Positions 1 to 12,329 of a DNA stretch of 64,000 nucleotides are shown one piece after another. How positions within the stretch are numbered: the first letter of the stretch is position 1; the number at the start of each line of letters is the position of its first letter. Made by a program: the position numbers and the translations under genes. This DNA comes from Glandiceps talaboti (taxonomy: Eukaryota > Hemichordata > Enteropneusta > Spengelidae): assembly GCF_964340395.1 (NCBI RefSeq), contig NC_135562.1, positions 18,674,985-18,738,984 of the forward strand, given 5' to 3'. The notes beneath the pieces are model-generated. The model was not told where the DNA came from and did not search any database. It saw only the letters and a list, made by a program, of their open reading frames with translations.

Positions 1-1971
1 TCATTAAAATTAATCTTGTTTTAGATTCTAAGAAAATTTGAAGGGTGCATAAGAACTTGATTTATAGTTTTTCAATCCCTTTTATTCTGAAATTTAATAC
101 ATCCCTGATGGATATGCTCAAAAGCAAACACTTTTCTTCCGGTGTCTACAAACTGTATATAGCCACAGATTTTAGGTTCAGAAGCTGATTTCTTTGCCAG
201 ATCTTATCCTTCTTTATAAGGTGCTTTTAGCTGAAACTTTTCACTAATTTTTGTTCATTTTTGCCAGATTAAAAATATTGTGTATTGGACACAATTCAAA
301 CCTTCTAATAAGCAGAATGGTACTGGTCAGTGGACCCTCTAAGCCAATTTGATGTGCCACTGATGCACATAATTTCTAGTGATGCACCAACATTTAGTGT
401 TCCCGTATCTCTTACTATGTGGTGACTCACAAGAAATGCCAGTTTTTATCATTTTGACTCACAACAACAAAATTTAGCTATCATTACAGGGCACACTGGT
501 ACTGGTCTACTAGTCATTGATGGTATTGTGTACACTGGTTTGGTGTCTGTATGTAAACTGGTACAGCTCCTAATAGATTACTGTTCACTGGCTCTATTTA
601 ATACAGTCACACAAAAACCAAAATAAACAGCACAATCTACAATTTCAGATGACAAGATTGAACAATAAAATCTTTTGCCACTGTACAGTGCATTGCAGGT
701 TACTGTTTACTATCGCAGACTTTTTGACATACATGTACCTATGCAGAAATGCCTGTGTGATGTTCATTTGATGTCTGTATGGTGACACATTAGTTTATTT
801 TACATTGATACAATGTAGCAAGAAACTATTCATTCAGTCCTGCTATCTTAAAGAAGTGTGTGTAGTTTCTTAGTGTTTCTGAGTGATTGAATTGAACACT
901 CAGAGACAGTAAACAGTCATCTGCAATGCACCGTAATGCACTGCAATGCAATTTGTAAATCAAGCACCAAGCTCATGAATTGTTTGTCAACAAATTATTG
1001 ATTTGTATGATGTCGGAAGAATTTGATCAGTAGGTGCTCAGACATGCTTTATGGAGTACATATACATTTAATTTCAAACATACATTTGTAAAACAAATAT
1101 TAATAAGTAAAAACTGTGAACCAAATTTATGAAAAAAAATAAATACAGTTTATGGCAACTGAAGTGTTAAGATTGGAATGATGACTGGTACAATGGTTTT
1201 GAATTTATTGCAAAATCTGGAGTGAAAACGTGAAAAACATTTTCTTGTTTTAAAATATATTTTAAACTATCCTCAGTTAAAGGTTTGCTGTTCATCATGT
1301 ATTTGTAGACAGCCTATGACTCGTCAAACGAAGTGTAAAAAGATTGGGTAAATATAAAATAATGAAATAGAGTTCAATTTTGAAAGTAAACGTGCAAATA
1401 CATCTCTGACAAGCGATTTCCTTTCTTTAAGCTGCTGTATAAATACATCTGAGACACACAAGTATACACTCAGTGCAATCAAAATAAGCTGCAATAATAA
1501 TTGCAGTGAAAATGTGAATTGCAATACCCATTAACGTCTTGTCGGAGGACTGCCTGCGGATATTGAATAAACTGATTTGTATGACCTCGGCAAATTAACT
1601 AACTCAGCTGTAAGGTCAGTGTATGATGTCGCTGGACTTTACTAATCTACTATTTGGGGTTTAGTCATTGTCTGACGTTGATATTTTAAGTGGTTATGTC
1701 TTATAAGTATTTGGGATAAATTGACAGATTAACTGCATTTTCGATTACAGGTTTGAGGCCAACCAAAACAGAAAATTAGTGGCTCTGATTTCGTGATTGT
1801 ATAATTGTACGTTTTGAAACAGCTGAAGCTTGACTTTCTATTTTCTTATTTTCGTTATTTTTGTTGTGACATTTGTCATTTGTTAGCACATTAACTGAAC
1901 ACTGCAATGTAAAGTAGTTCAGTATGGCAGCTATAGGCATTACAGAATGTGTGTATCTGTACATTTGTAGT

Positions 1972-1999
1972 TGTGTGTGTGTGTGTGTGTGTGTGTGTG
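1972..1999. repeat. GT dinucleotide microsatellite
   Basis: An uninterrupted TG/GT run of about 28 bp. Confidence 0.95.
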
Positions 2000-3321
2000 C
2001 AAATGACTTAAAGTCAAAAAACGCCTGACTGATCGCTGTGAGTGTGAGATTTAGTGGAGACGTTACTTCAGGTGTCCAGATGAAAAATTGTTCACAAATG
2101 AAATGATCGGATCAGAATGATTTTCCGTCAAAACAGTTAGTCCTTTACTGTGGAGGCTATTATAATTACAATATTACATATTAAGGTTAAAGTCCATGGG
2201 ATTTTCCACTCTCTTGTAGGGTGTTATTTGAAGTGTGTTTCTCACACTGCATGTGTATGTCAGATATTGAATTTCAGTTGTGCACATTTCTCATAATTCA
2301 TAAGTTTCATCATTATTAGAACACCCATAATAGAATCCAATATGGCTGCCAAAAAACCCCTGTGTTTTAATAACTCTTAGTCTTAGGGGAAATAACAGAT
2401 TGATGATTTCCTCAAGAACAAGATGATGATCGAACAGCCACATTTCTTTGCTTATTTCAAAAATTTCAAAAAGTACAAGGAAAAACATTTAGACAGATTT
2501 TAAGATCTTTGGTTTCCAGGAATATTGGTCCCAGCGGCAATATGTATATTCTACCTTCAAGAATATATACAATCATGAAATTTCAACTGAAATCCCATGA
2601 ACATTTGTTCTCAGTCTCATGAAAGTTCATTTTGTCATAGGAACAAGTGATGAATAGAGTAGACCCAGTGACTGCAGGCAGTCTTAAATGTACATATGGA
2701 GCTATCAATTTGCTTATTGTAAATGGCAACTTGAAATAAACCAATCTATGAAGTGTGTCATTAATCAATAACTGATGTTGACTGTGACAAGGACTAAGCA
2801 GTAATCAATTTTACAACCCGATTTAATCTCATTGTAAATTTGCCATGGTTACAGAAAATTCAATGTTGAAATGTTCCTTATGAACTATCATGCATGTGGA
2901 CCAGATAATTAGGCACTCAAAAGGATAAACTTGGTGATAATCCTTAATAATATTAGCATTGAACTTATGGTGCTTGAACCGTTGCCGGGGGTTACACAAG
3001 ATTCAGTTGTCAAATTTATAAGGAGTCTTCCTTGTAAACTACATATTATGTTTATCAGATTATTAGGTGTCCAAAAGAGTAATAAACTCAAGGTTTACCT
3101 TTAATAATATATTCAAATTCAATCTACCTGAACACTTGTGTATGCAAATATTCTCACTAGGCTGTCCATTTTTATTTCAATTTTCTCGCGATCTGATCAA
3201 AACTATATTTATTTGCTTATAATGAATGTTCATGGACTACATGTATACATCGTTATATACAAAAATGTCAGAACATTTTCATTGAAGCTAAATCCAAAAT
3301 TGTTGCCACCATCACCATGGC

Positions 3322-3322
<1 letters not shown>

Positions 3323-3353
<31 letters not shown>

Positions 3354-3384
3354 CTGGACCACCACCACCACCATCATCATCATG
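3323..3384. repeat. CAT/ACC trinucleotide microsatellite
   Basis: A run of atc/cat triplets, then an acc stretch, then cat triplets again. It creates His-, Ile- and Ser-rich spurious open frames on both strands. Confidence 0.95.
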
Positions 3385-3794
3385 GATGTACTTCAGTAGC
3401 CCAATGGAGTATACCCCTAAATATGGTGATGAGATGTTAACGAAACATGGGCATTTGACTTCAAGAAATATATTGATTCTGTGTATAGAAATTTTCATTT
3501 GTAACTATGTTTCTTTGATTTCTCCAAAAAATTATGCCCTCTATGTTCATATTGACAATTTGTCTTTACTTGTCATTTCTAAGGCACTGTTAAAAGTACC
3601 ATCAATTGAAAGCATTACCAACGTGAATGAACACATTTATTTTGTTATTATTTGCTAAAATGACCAATTTGTTGTTTTAACTTACGATGCTATGATTAGG
3701 GTTGAAAAGAAAACAAACGACACACAACGATGGAAATAGAGGTAAATAAAGACATCTAGCTACTTTCACCACACCAGATTTTTATCAGATTTGG

Positions 3795-4068
3795 TTTTCG
3801 GTGGCCGAGTGGTTAAACACACTTGCCTCTTACCACTGCAGTCAGGGTTTGAACCTATTCAGGATTTGATTAAATTCACCATGCTGAAAGTAAGAAGAGT
3901 GTCGTTCTGTTTGACTCTACCGAACAGAGTAGATTTTCCCCGGGTACTTCGGTTTCCTTCTGCATAATTAACACTGAACATGTAAGGGATGGCCCTCACT
4001 GGACTTCTTGGGAGATAAGTGTTGATATACTTAAAGAACTATCCAATAGTTACTATTATTATGATGAT
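3795..4068 (+). mobile_element. tRNA-derived SINE with conserved central domain
   Basis: The head has a Leu/Ser-tRNA-like A box (gtggccgagtggttaa at about 3801) and a B box (gggtttgaacc, 3845-3855). A body follows with a ccccgggtacttcggtttcc core (about 3937-3958), a form recurrent in marine invertebrate SINEs. The 3' tail ends in ttactattattatg. The family is assigned by pattern only. Confidence 0.75.
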
Positions 4069-4528
4069 GGGAAATATAGATTTTAAAATGAACAGGGCCA
4101 CCTTTAATGTACTCCCTTATATTGACTTTTGGTAAAGCTTTCATTTTCAATGTGTATTACATTAACTGTAGTGCAAATATCATGCCATTAGTCTGAAAGT
4201 CATTGTCTAGGAATGTGTCAATGTTGTTTTCGTGTAGTAGATGATAGTAGAGTAGATGCACTGCACCTTGCTCTTCTGGGCATATTGTAAATTTAATTAG
4301 AATTTTAAAAGCATGCCATTGGCTACGACATGTCTGTCACATTATTCACGTTCAGTAAAATAAAAATGAGTAAATACAATGATCACCATCTGGAGTATTT
4401 AGATTGGATATATTGACTTTTATACTGAAATACAAGCAATAGACCATGTCTCCACAGGGAACATTAAAATGTGGCTTCTGGCTCTCTAAGACAACTGGCT
4501 GCTGAGATCTGTGTAGTATTTTCCAAAT

Positions 4529-4931
4529 TAGTCTAGTTCCATGACAAAAAGTATACACACTTTAACAGTCTAGTCAAGGTCCCCAACAATTGCACATAAT
4601 TCTGTGCTCCCACCCACAGAGTTCATATAAACATGATGACATCCTCCAGTCCCCATGTGATCTTACTTTAAACAGACTGGAGGGAGGAGTTGGTCATTTA
4701 CATATCATTATTACTTGCTAAATTCCTGTGATAGTCAAAACATGGTCAAAATAGCTGTATCAAATGTATTAATTAGTGATGATGACAGACTGTTAAGTTG
4801 TGATGGATTACTAATGACATGCGCGATTCTTTCTTCGCTCACCATGACATTCAAACACACTTGACACCTTTCGTTGAGACCTTGACTAGACAGTAAACGT
4901 GTGTATACTGTCCGTCATGGAACTAGACAAT
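4529..4931. mobile_element. MITE, family A copy 1 (tagtctagttcc termini)
   Basis: Long terminal inverted repeats of about 50 bp begin tagtctagttccatgac and end gtcatggaactagaca, with inner words tctagtcaaggt and accttgactagaca. The interior shares the blocks atgcaaatgtccaacc and cctccagtctgtttaaa with 16642-17004 and 58997-59380, here in inverted order. There is no ORF, so it is non-autonomous. Confidence 0.8.
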
Positions 4932-7850
4932 TTCCAAATGAGACATTTCCACATTGATGATGTTTATTAAAGATGGCTTCACTTTGACATAGTTGCCACC
5001 AGTACTGGTTTGATTCTAATTATACCAATAGTTTACTTAAAGGCCCATGATTCAATCCCAGTTTTCCACATTAGTGTCACCTTATATCTGTGGTACCACA
5101 AGGTACTACCATTGCTATGTTTTGGGTCAACTGTTCTATAGTTCTGCCAGTGGTGGCGTAAGGTTTTGTTCCAGACTATACCTTTTTTTCTGTAGCTCTG
5201 CCAGAGAACTATTTTTAACATCTAAATTTTAACCCTAATCCAAACTGGGTCCATAGAGGCTCAACATATAGGATGAATAATTATTTTGTTTGGGAACAAC
5301 TTATTTGAATTTAAAGCGACCAGACAATTTTTTTTTTGCATATTTAAATTTTCATCCTGTCCGACATGAGTATTAAAAGGTTTTTAGAACCTTTGAGGCA
5401 AAGACTTCTGAAAGCTTGAATAATTAAATGGCTTAGGATTAACATTCTTTAAATGGTGTAGACATGTACATTATTGGAGATTCTACATTTTAGACTGGAT
5501 TCTTAGAATTAACAAATTAACAGTTAATAGTAATTGTTGTTGTAATGAGTATAATTGGTCACTTTGTTACATAATTTATTGATTTGTACAAATCAGAAAC
5601 TGCATGACCACAATAGATAGTAACCTGTTGACAGCAACAATGGAAGACCCCTTAACTATGTGTAAAAGGCAAGTGCAGACCCTTTACCTTCATGTCAGTT
5701 ATTACTGTTACAGTTGTGACTAAATTATGATAGAATTGTGTGCAAATACAGTATTGAAAAGAGGCTTGAAATTGAATGAAAATAATATTAGGGTTACCCT
5801 TTCTTTTATGTTTCTCGTAACTTTTTCATGATAACTACATGTACGGTATGGGTCAGTTGGTTGATTTAAAACAATAAGTAACAAATAAAAAAACATCTAA
5901 ATGTTTGTCTGCCTCTCCTTTTCCTCCTCTCTATCTTCTTTTTATGGAATTCCTGGTAACAAGCACTTTCCCAGCTTCTCTACATTATTGGCATGTTCTC
6001 ACCCCCCCCCCCCCCCCGAATAACTTCAATCATGAAATAAATGCTCTGTTCATGAACAAGTATCGTCACTGCCATGACTATTGGTGATGTTAAGAATCTA
6101 GACACGCTTATTTTTACAGGTGAAACTTTTTTTTATTTTTTTATTTTGATGTTGGAGCTAATATTTTGGTTGGTTAGGTAATGAGAAACAGAATAAAAAA
6201 TAGGTTCACCCTTAATTGCTGCCACGTGTATATACCAGTAGTACTACCATATATATGAATACAAATGTATTGATCATGACAAATGAATATCACAGGTTAT
6301 AAGCAAAATGTGAATGTAAAGTTACACTAACTGCAAAAGGAACATTTTTGAAACTGTTTTGTTAGGTATAATCGACTTTATACTCATAATATTGTCTGCC
6401 CTGAATACTATTGAACCACTTGTGGGTATGTGATTTAGTATAGTTGTACATTTGGTGTTTTTGCTAAGGGCAGTACATGTAAGTAGGTACAATCGTCATT
6501 TTACTTTGGTTCCAAAACAAAATTACCTTAAGCTCTAAGGGGAAATACTGCCAATTTTACCCAATTCATTCTCCCTTTCTGTTACTGGAGTTTCACCAAC
6601 CTTAGCAAAACACTACATATTATACAATAAATCAAACCGAACAGATTTTTCAGTCCACACCCTAAAATCACAGGCATGATCATAATTTCCACCTGGTGCT
6701 GTATGTGAATAAAATTAACTTCTAATTATTGGTATTTTAACCATTTTCCGTGCATAGTTGGTTAACTGATTGCGCAAATTATATTGCAGTTACAGCTAGT
6801 GTAGCTCTAATAGTAGAATGTACTCTGTTGGAAATATAAATTGCAAGGTTGCTTTCAGGAGTAGAAAGAATGATTCCTGAGGCTATTGACTGTGGCCTTG
6901 ACATTTTGCAATTATCTTGATTGTATTGTTTTCATGCATTCACATGCAAATTCACACTACAATGTAATGACAGTGGTGAAAGTACATCAATGTAACTGTT
7001 AGAGTGCCTTCTCCACTGACATACTACAGCTTGACTCTGAAGCTGGTTGACTTTTCAGCATTATGTTAGTGTATACACTTCAGTGTACTGTGTACGACCA
7101 CTGTACAAGTAATGTAAGTTGTACCAGTGGTGGTACATACAACGTACTAGAGTGTACTTCACCATTGATGTACTGCTGTTTAACTCTGCTACATATTGCA
7201 TATTGCTCTGCCAGGCTTGACGTACTGATTATAGTATCATATACACTACATGCACACTCAGCAACTCAGTAGACAGTACTGCCCCCAAAAAGGTATACTG
7301 ACAATGTACATGTACCTAACCAAGGTTTGGAACACTTAAGTTACACCGTAGTACATGTAGCGTTAAATATGCTTGTGAGGAATTTGCTTGTATTGTGTTA
7401 AGGAAAATTTACCGCGATGATAATTTCAGAGTTGTCCTCATCATACAGAAAGGATAGTAACCTACATATATATGACTGTACATTGCAGCACACTATAACA
7501 GTGACCATTGAAATCAGTCCATGCACATGTATATGTATGGCTTCAAATTTTTACAACTTATAATGCAATAGAAATTTTAATTGCATAGGTGTTGTGTAGT
7601 CAGGTTTAAACAAGTAATCAAGTTGAAAAGGTTGATTATTAGTTAGAAAATAAACAATTGTAGCCATTAAAATCATCGTCCATGTGTAATGTTTTCATTA
7701 GAATCCTGCACTGTGAAAGAATAACAATGCTTATAACAGTGTTCAATGTCATTGGGCAAAGGATCCTGCTGTGATTTTTGTGTCTGTGTAATTAGTCTAG
7801 AGTTGAAATATGTCTATCTTTGTGTCAAAAACATAATGTCCTATGAATGA
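4932..7850. other. Non-coding intron sequence
   Basis: No gene or clear element. It is AT-rich with a poly-C run at 6002-6017. Compositionally ordinary. Confidence 0.6.
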
Positions 7851-7989
7851 AACACCAAACCTAAATTATTTAAGCTTTCATGCATTTTCAATATTACACC
7901 TTTTAATAACCACATTTTGTTATGATAACATATAATCTATTATTAGTATAGTAATGACAGTTGATTACATAATTATTAAATGAGAGCAG

Positions 7990-8930
7990 CTGATCCTTCA
8001 TAATGACAAGCATTTGTTTATGCAAATTAAATAGATATGTCAGTAATATTTGTTCTGTTATTGATATCAGTCAACCATATCACATCTGTATTTGTTTGAT
8101 TAATATTTTATAATTCCGATGGTGTCTATAGGAAAAACAAATTCTAATATTTGTTGTCCAAAATTGAGAAGGAAGTAACAGATTTTGCAAATTCAACAGA
8201 TGCCATGTCATTTGTATAATATTTGTTCTACCATTAGTCAACATATTCATAACATACATACGCAATTGCTTTTTTCAAATTCTTATTTCTTGTGAAAAAT
8301 TTCCTAAATTTTAATGAAATGTTGAGAAGAAAATAGCAAATTTAGCAAATTAAATAGGTGTATGATTATCATTAAAATGTAATATCTGTTCCACCATTAG
8401 CCAAATATAATCTCCTAAAAATAATGATGGCATTTAGTGAAGGATCTTTCCGATAACTTTATTGTAAAAATTGAGAAGAAAATAGAAATTTTGTTGAGTA
8501 AATAGTGAAGTAATGATCACATGTATTTTTTATTTTGTTCCATTTAGTGAACAATACATACACTTTTAATTATTAAATATTTTTATCAAAATCTCGTAAA
8601 TTTTAAGCATCATTCAAAGAAGACATTTGTGATAAATTTATTTCAAAAATTGAAAAAGTAAATAGCAAATTATGCTAATTTATTAGAAATGTTATGATCA
8701 TAATATTTGGTTGAATTTATTGAACCATAATCACATTTAATAAGTATTTGATAATTTTTTGTGATAATCTTAAATTCTGTCGATGTCATTTCCAGAAGAC
8801 TTTTTGCAATAACTAAAAAGTGGGTCTGAAGAAACCATATCAATATTTTGCAAATTAAATAGAAATGTCATGACCACTTGTAACCTTTGTTCCGTTCAAT
8901 GAACCATAATAACATTTTAATATTAAGAAA
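7990..8930. repeat. Degenerate AT-rich tandem array, left part
   Basis: About six diverged units of roughly 150-180 bp. Each has a gcaaattaaatag-like word (about 8022, 8186, 8346, 8493, 8675 and 8851), then 'ttgttcc...gaacc', then 'attgagaagaaaatagc'. The array resumes after the 8936-11278 insertion. Confidence 0.7.
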
Positions 8931-8935
8931 TTTTT

Positions 8936-11278
8936 AGCTCCGCTGTCAGCGAAAGCTGAAAGCGTAGCTTTAGGTATAGGTGGGTATTGAGGTATAGAGA
9001 GTAGAGTGAATCATAGGTGTCCGTCAAACTTTTATATCTTTACTATCTACTCTGAAAGTGACAGTCGGAATTCTTCGATATTTGGTGTGCATGTTCCCTG
9101 GGGGGAGGCTATTCAGATTTGTTCATGCCAAGTTGATCTGTGCCATTTTCAATTTTTTATGATTTTTTTTCATAAAATGTCATTTTCATCAACTCCTTGA
9201 AAACCTTTTATTAGATTGCTTTGATATCTGGCGTGTTGATGCGCAGGGGGTAGCTTACTCAGATTTGTTAATTTCAAGTCAGCACATCCTCATTTTTATT
9301 TTTTATGATTTTTTTTTTGTAATTTGAAAAAAAAATGAATATGTTAATGAACATAATGACCGACGCCATATTGGAAATCAGTCGACGAGACTTTAAGTAA
9401 ACTGCCACTTTTCAAAAGACACTATTGACGTCAAACAAGCAATGTAATATGTGCTATAGTCATAATTCTACGCATTGGGCGCCCAAATGACAAGTGTTTG
9501 TTCGAAACAGGGTTGTAAACTTCAAATCCAATTCTGCACCCTTCTACATAATCAGCCAATCCGCAACATCCTCATTTGCATACTCTATCCTGATTCGACC
9601 AGAAGCTGAAGGTGACCTCATTTGACCGAGCGATTTTCCACAGCAAGTATCTTGAGTACCAACACAGGACGTTCTTGGTACTCACTAAAATCACACTTCA
9701 GACCCACTATAAAAGTGTGATGTTTTCAGATAACATGTAACTTGTGGTTAATTCTATATTGTCGTGCAATTTGGAATGACAGTGAACCAGAATTCAGACA
9801 ACTTGCGTAAAGGAAGGGCATGCCAGGCATGCGGTTGAAGTTTAAATATGGCCGACAGTTCACATGTAAAGTTAAACGACATGAACGTGTCTTGCCTTTC
9901 CAAAATGCAAATATTTGGCAAGTAAAAATAATCAAAATAATTAAAACTTTAATTTGGCTTCAGACTTTGCATTATGTTTTGCGTATCTTTCCCCGTTTTA
10001 CATGTAAATCCGAAAAGGTTCTCTCTCATCATGTCATCAGTGTCAGTGATCATACCGCGCGGGGCTGCTTTGAGTACGAGCGAAGTGAGGCATGTTGAGG
10101 TATTTTGTTGAGAATTATAAATATTGCGAAATGTCAAGTACAAGGTTTAAATACAATGGAATGATGAAAAAAATGGCAGAGTCTGTTGACAGGCGCCGGT
10201 CACAAGAAACACTGTGAATTAAAATATCAGACGATGTATGTATTAATCGCCGACAATCCACCCGTATGCACGAGGGACTAACCCGGAAGCAAGTCGTTGT
10301 CAGCCATACGTTACAGTGGTAACATCGTCCGAGAAATCGCTGCGTTCAGAGTGTCATTATTCACAGAATTGTTGTTTTCGAGTGAAAACCCGTCTTGAAT
10401 TGTATAACTCTAACAAATGAAGACATGTCAAGTTATATTTTGAAAGTTGTATCGCTAGTTTGAGACGATTTTCTCACGTACTATAGTACTATCGAGGCTT
10501 ACTTGGAAGTAGTACTAGTAGGACCTTTCATCGGGAAGTTTAGCCAGTCCGATAATTCTTTCTGGTTTAGTTTACAACACTTTTGATCACGCAGATTTTG
10601 TTGTTGTGATGAAAAGAAATTAAAAAAAAGATCATTTCAACCATTTCGTTGTGTTTTCTTTGTGAAAGGTAACCGAACATGAACGAGTGTTACCACTGTA
10701 ACGTATGGCTGAGAATGACTCTCTTCCGGGTACTTGAGATTGTCGCCGTACGGAAACTAAGATGGCGATTAATACATTTCTTCCCTATATATATCTACCA
10801 CAACTAGTACAAGTTGAATGTTGTTGACTTTGTAAATTTGTTAGAAAATTGAAATTCAAATTGCCTCAAAATTATTTTAGATCCCTAGTTTATTTCATTC
10901 ATCATTAAAATTTTCCAGGGTTACAGCTGTAAGACACTGGAATTATTTATAGCCAACCTCAAAATCCTCTTTTTTTCTTTTTCTTGTGTGCATTTCCCAG
11001 TCATTTTTTTCTGAGATTTTGTGCAATTTTTCATAACAGTAGATTTTTGTTATAAAATGGTGACTATGGTATAAAAGTACAATACATTACCAACTTCTGT
11101 GTAAAATGTGTTTTATAGTGAGACATCATATGAAACCACTAACCACTTTATTGCATCGCTGAAACAAAACTGCATAGTGAAGAGCTGAAGACCTGAACCA
11201 CTTCTACATGTCACCAAAATAAAAAATTAAATTAAAAAAAAAAACAGCGGAGCTATTCTGACCGATAGGTCGCTTGTC
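8936..11278. mobile_element. 2.3-kb insertion bounded by inverted agctccgctgt words
   Basis: Its left edge reads agctccgctgtcagcgaaag and its right edge acagcggagctattctgacc. It interrupts an AT-rich tandem array and is itself more GC-rich. Inside are a direct duplication of about 130 bp (about 9077-9180 and 9216-9318, each with atttggtgtg/atctggcgtg then a cagatttgtt word), a TATA-like ctataaaag (about 9709) and an inverted repeat (10238-10777). No transposase ORF is visible. It could be a non-autonomous DNA element or a composite of several insertions. Confidence 0.55.
10238..10777. repeat. Imperfect inverted repeat nested in the 2.3-kb insertion
   Basis: Arms of about 86-89 bp lie at 10238-10323 and 10689-10777, separated by about 365 bp. 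Shared blocks include attaatcgcc, acccggaag and cagccatacgttacagtgg (inverted in the right arm). Confidence 0.75.
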
Positions 11279-11289
11279 TTTTAATATCT

Positions 11290-12000
11290 TCAGTCCAAAA
11301 ATTGTATGAAGAAATGACAAGGTTTGAAAATTAGATAAAAAATGTCCTGATCATACAAATTTGATGCATGTATGTGTTCTGTCATCAGTGAACCAGAAGA
11401 CAACTAAAGTGTATTGTGTATAGATATTTGATAATTCTTGCAAAAATCTGCAACATTTTCATGGCCTTATTTCGACAAGACTTCTTCTTACAACTAAGTT
11501 TAAAAATTGAAAAGAAAATAACAAATAACAAATTGCAAATTCAAAATGTCATGGTCATTTACATGCATGCTATTTAATAAACCAACCATAACACACCTGA
11601 ATACATTTATTAGTATTTTATTATACTTGTAGACAGTTTCCTTAATTTGATAGTGTCATTTAGAAAAGACTTCTTGTAATAACTTAAATCTGAAATTTTG
11701 AAGAAAATGACAACATTTGAAAATTGAATAGTATACATGTATGTCATGGTCATAGAAATACAATGTTCTGTGAACCAGAATAAGTTTGTGTTGTTGATTA
11801 ATATTATTTAATTTTTGTAAGAAATCTAAAAAAAATTTATGGTGTCATTTAGGTAAGACTTCTTGTGACAACGTTGGTCCAAAATTTGAGGAGAAAATAA
11901 CTAATTTTTCAAATTTTAGACAAACTTAATTTTATAGTGCATAATATTTGCACTGTTGTGTTTATTGTCAACCAATGATAAAATAATGTGTTTTGCTTAA
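11290..12000. repeat. Degenerate AT-rich tandem array, right part
   Basis: Three to four more units of the array at 7990-8930, with tttgaaaattag/gcaaattcaaaatgtcatggtcat words at about 11322, 11534, 11716 and 11907 and a spacing near 190 bp. Confidence 0.65.
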
Positions 12001-12302
12001 TAGTTTATAATTGTTTTAGAAAAATGTAAATTTTAACTACTTTATTTCTTGCTTCTAATGATTCCAATCCCAAATTATGATGAAAAGTGCAATTTTAAGA
12101 AAAAAAATCATTTAATATTTGATAAGCGAATGTCTGACATTTTAGCTCTATTCAACAATTGATATGCAAATTAGATACCTTGTGTCATGAACCTTGAAGA
12201 CAAAGAAGAAAGCAACAGTGCATGTTAATATGGAATAAGAATAGCAATATTAAATGTTGCAAGACAGGGTTGAACATTTCAACCTTGAGACCATCAATTG
12301 CT

Positions 12303-12325
12303 AAAAAAAAAAAAAAAAAAAAAAA
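12303..12325. repeat. Poly-A tract
   Basis: A run of 23 A. No clear retroposon body is recognised upstream. Confidence 0.9.
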
Positions 12326-12329
12326 TGCC

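Larger units (their letters stand above)
1..3790. other. Kv2 intron (or upstream) sequence, no gene seen
   Basis: AT-rich non-coding DNA. It contains an imperfect inverted pair around gtgcattgca words (about 686-710 and 907-932), a GT microsatellite (1972-1999) and a CAT/ACC microsatellite (3323-3384). The short open frames have low-complexity or unbiased composition. Confidence 0.6.

Noticed and set aside
3138-3658. Overlapping open frames with poly-Ser, poly-His or poly-Ile
   Set aside because: They come from the CAT/ACC microsatellite at 3323-3384, with no supporting motif.
9820-10098. 92-residue open frame in the 2.3-kb insertion
   Set aside because: No transposase or other motif is seen, and the opposite strand is equally open.
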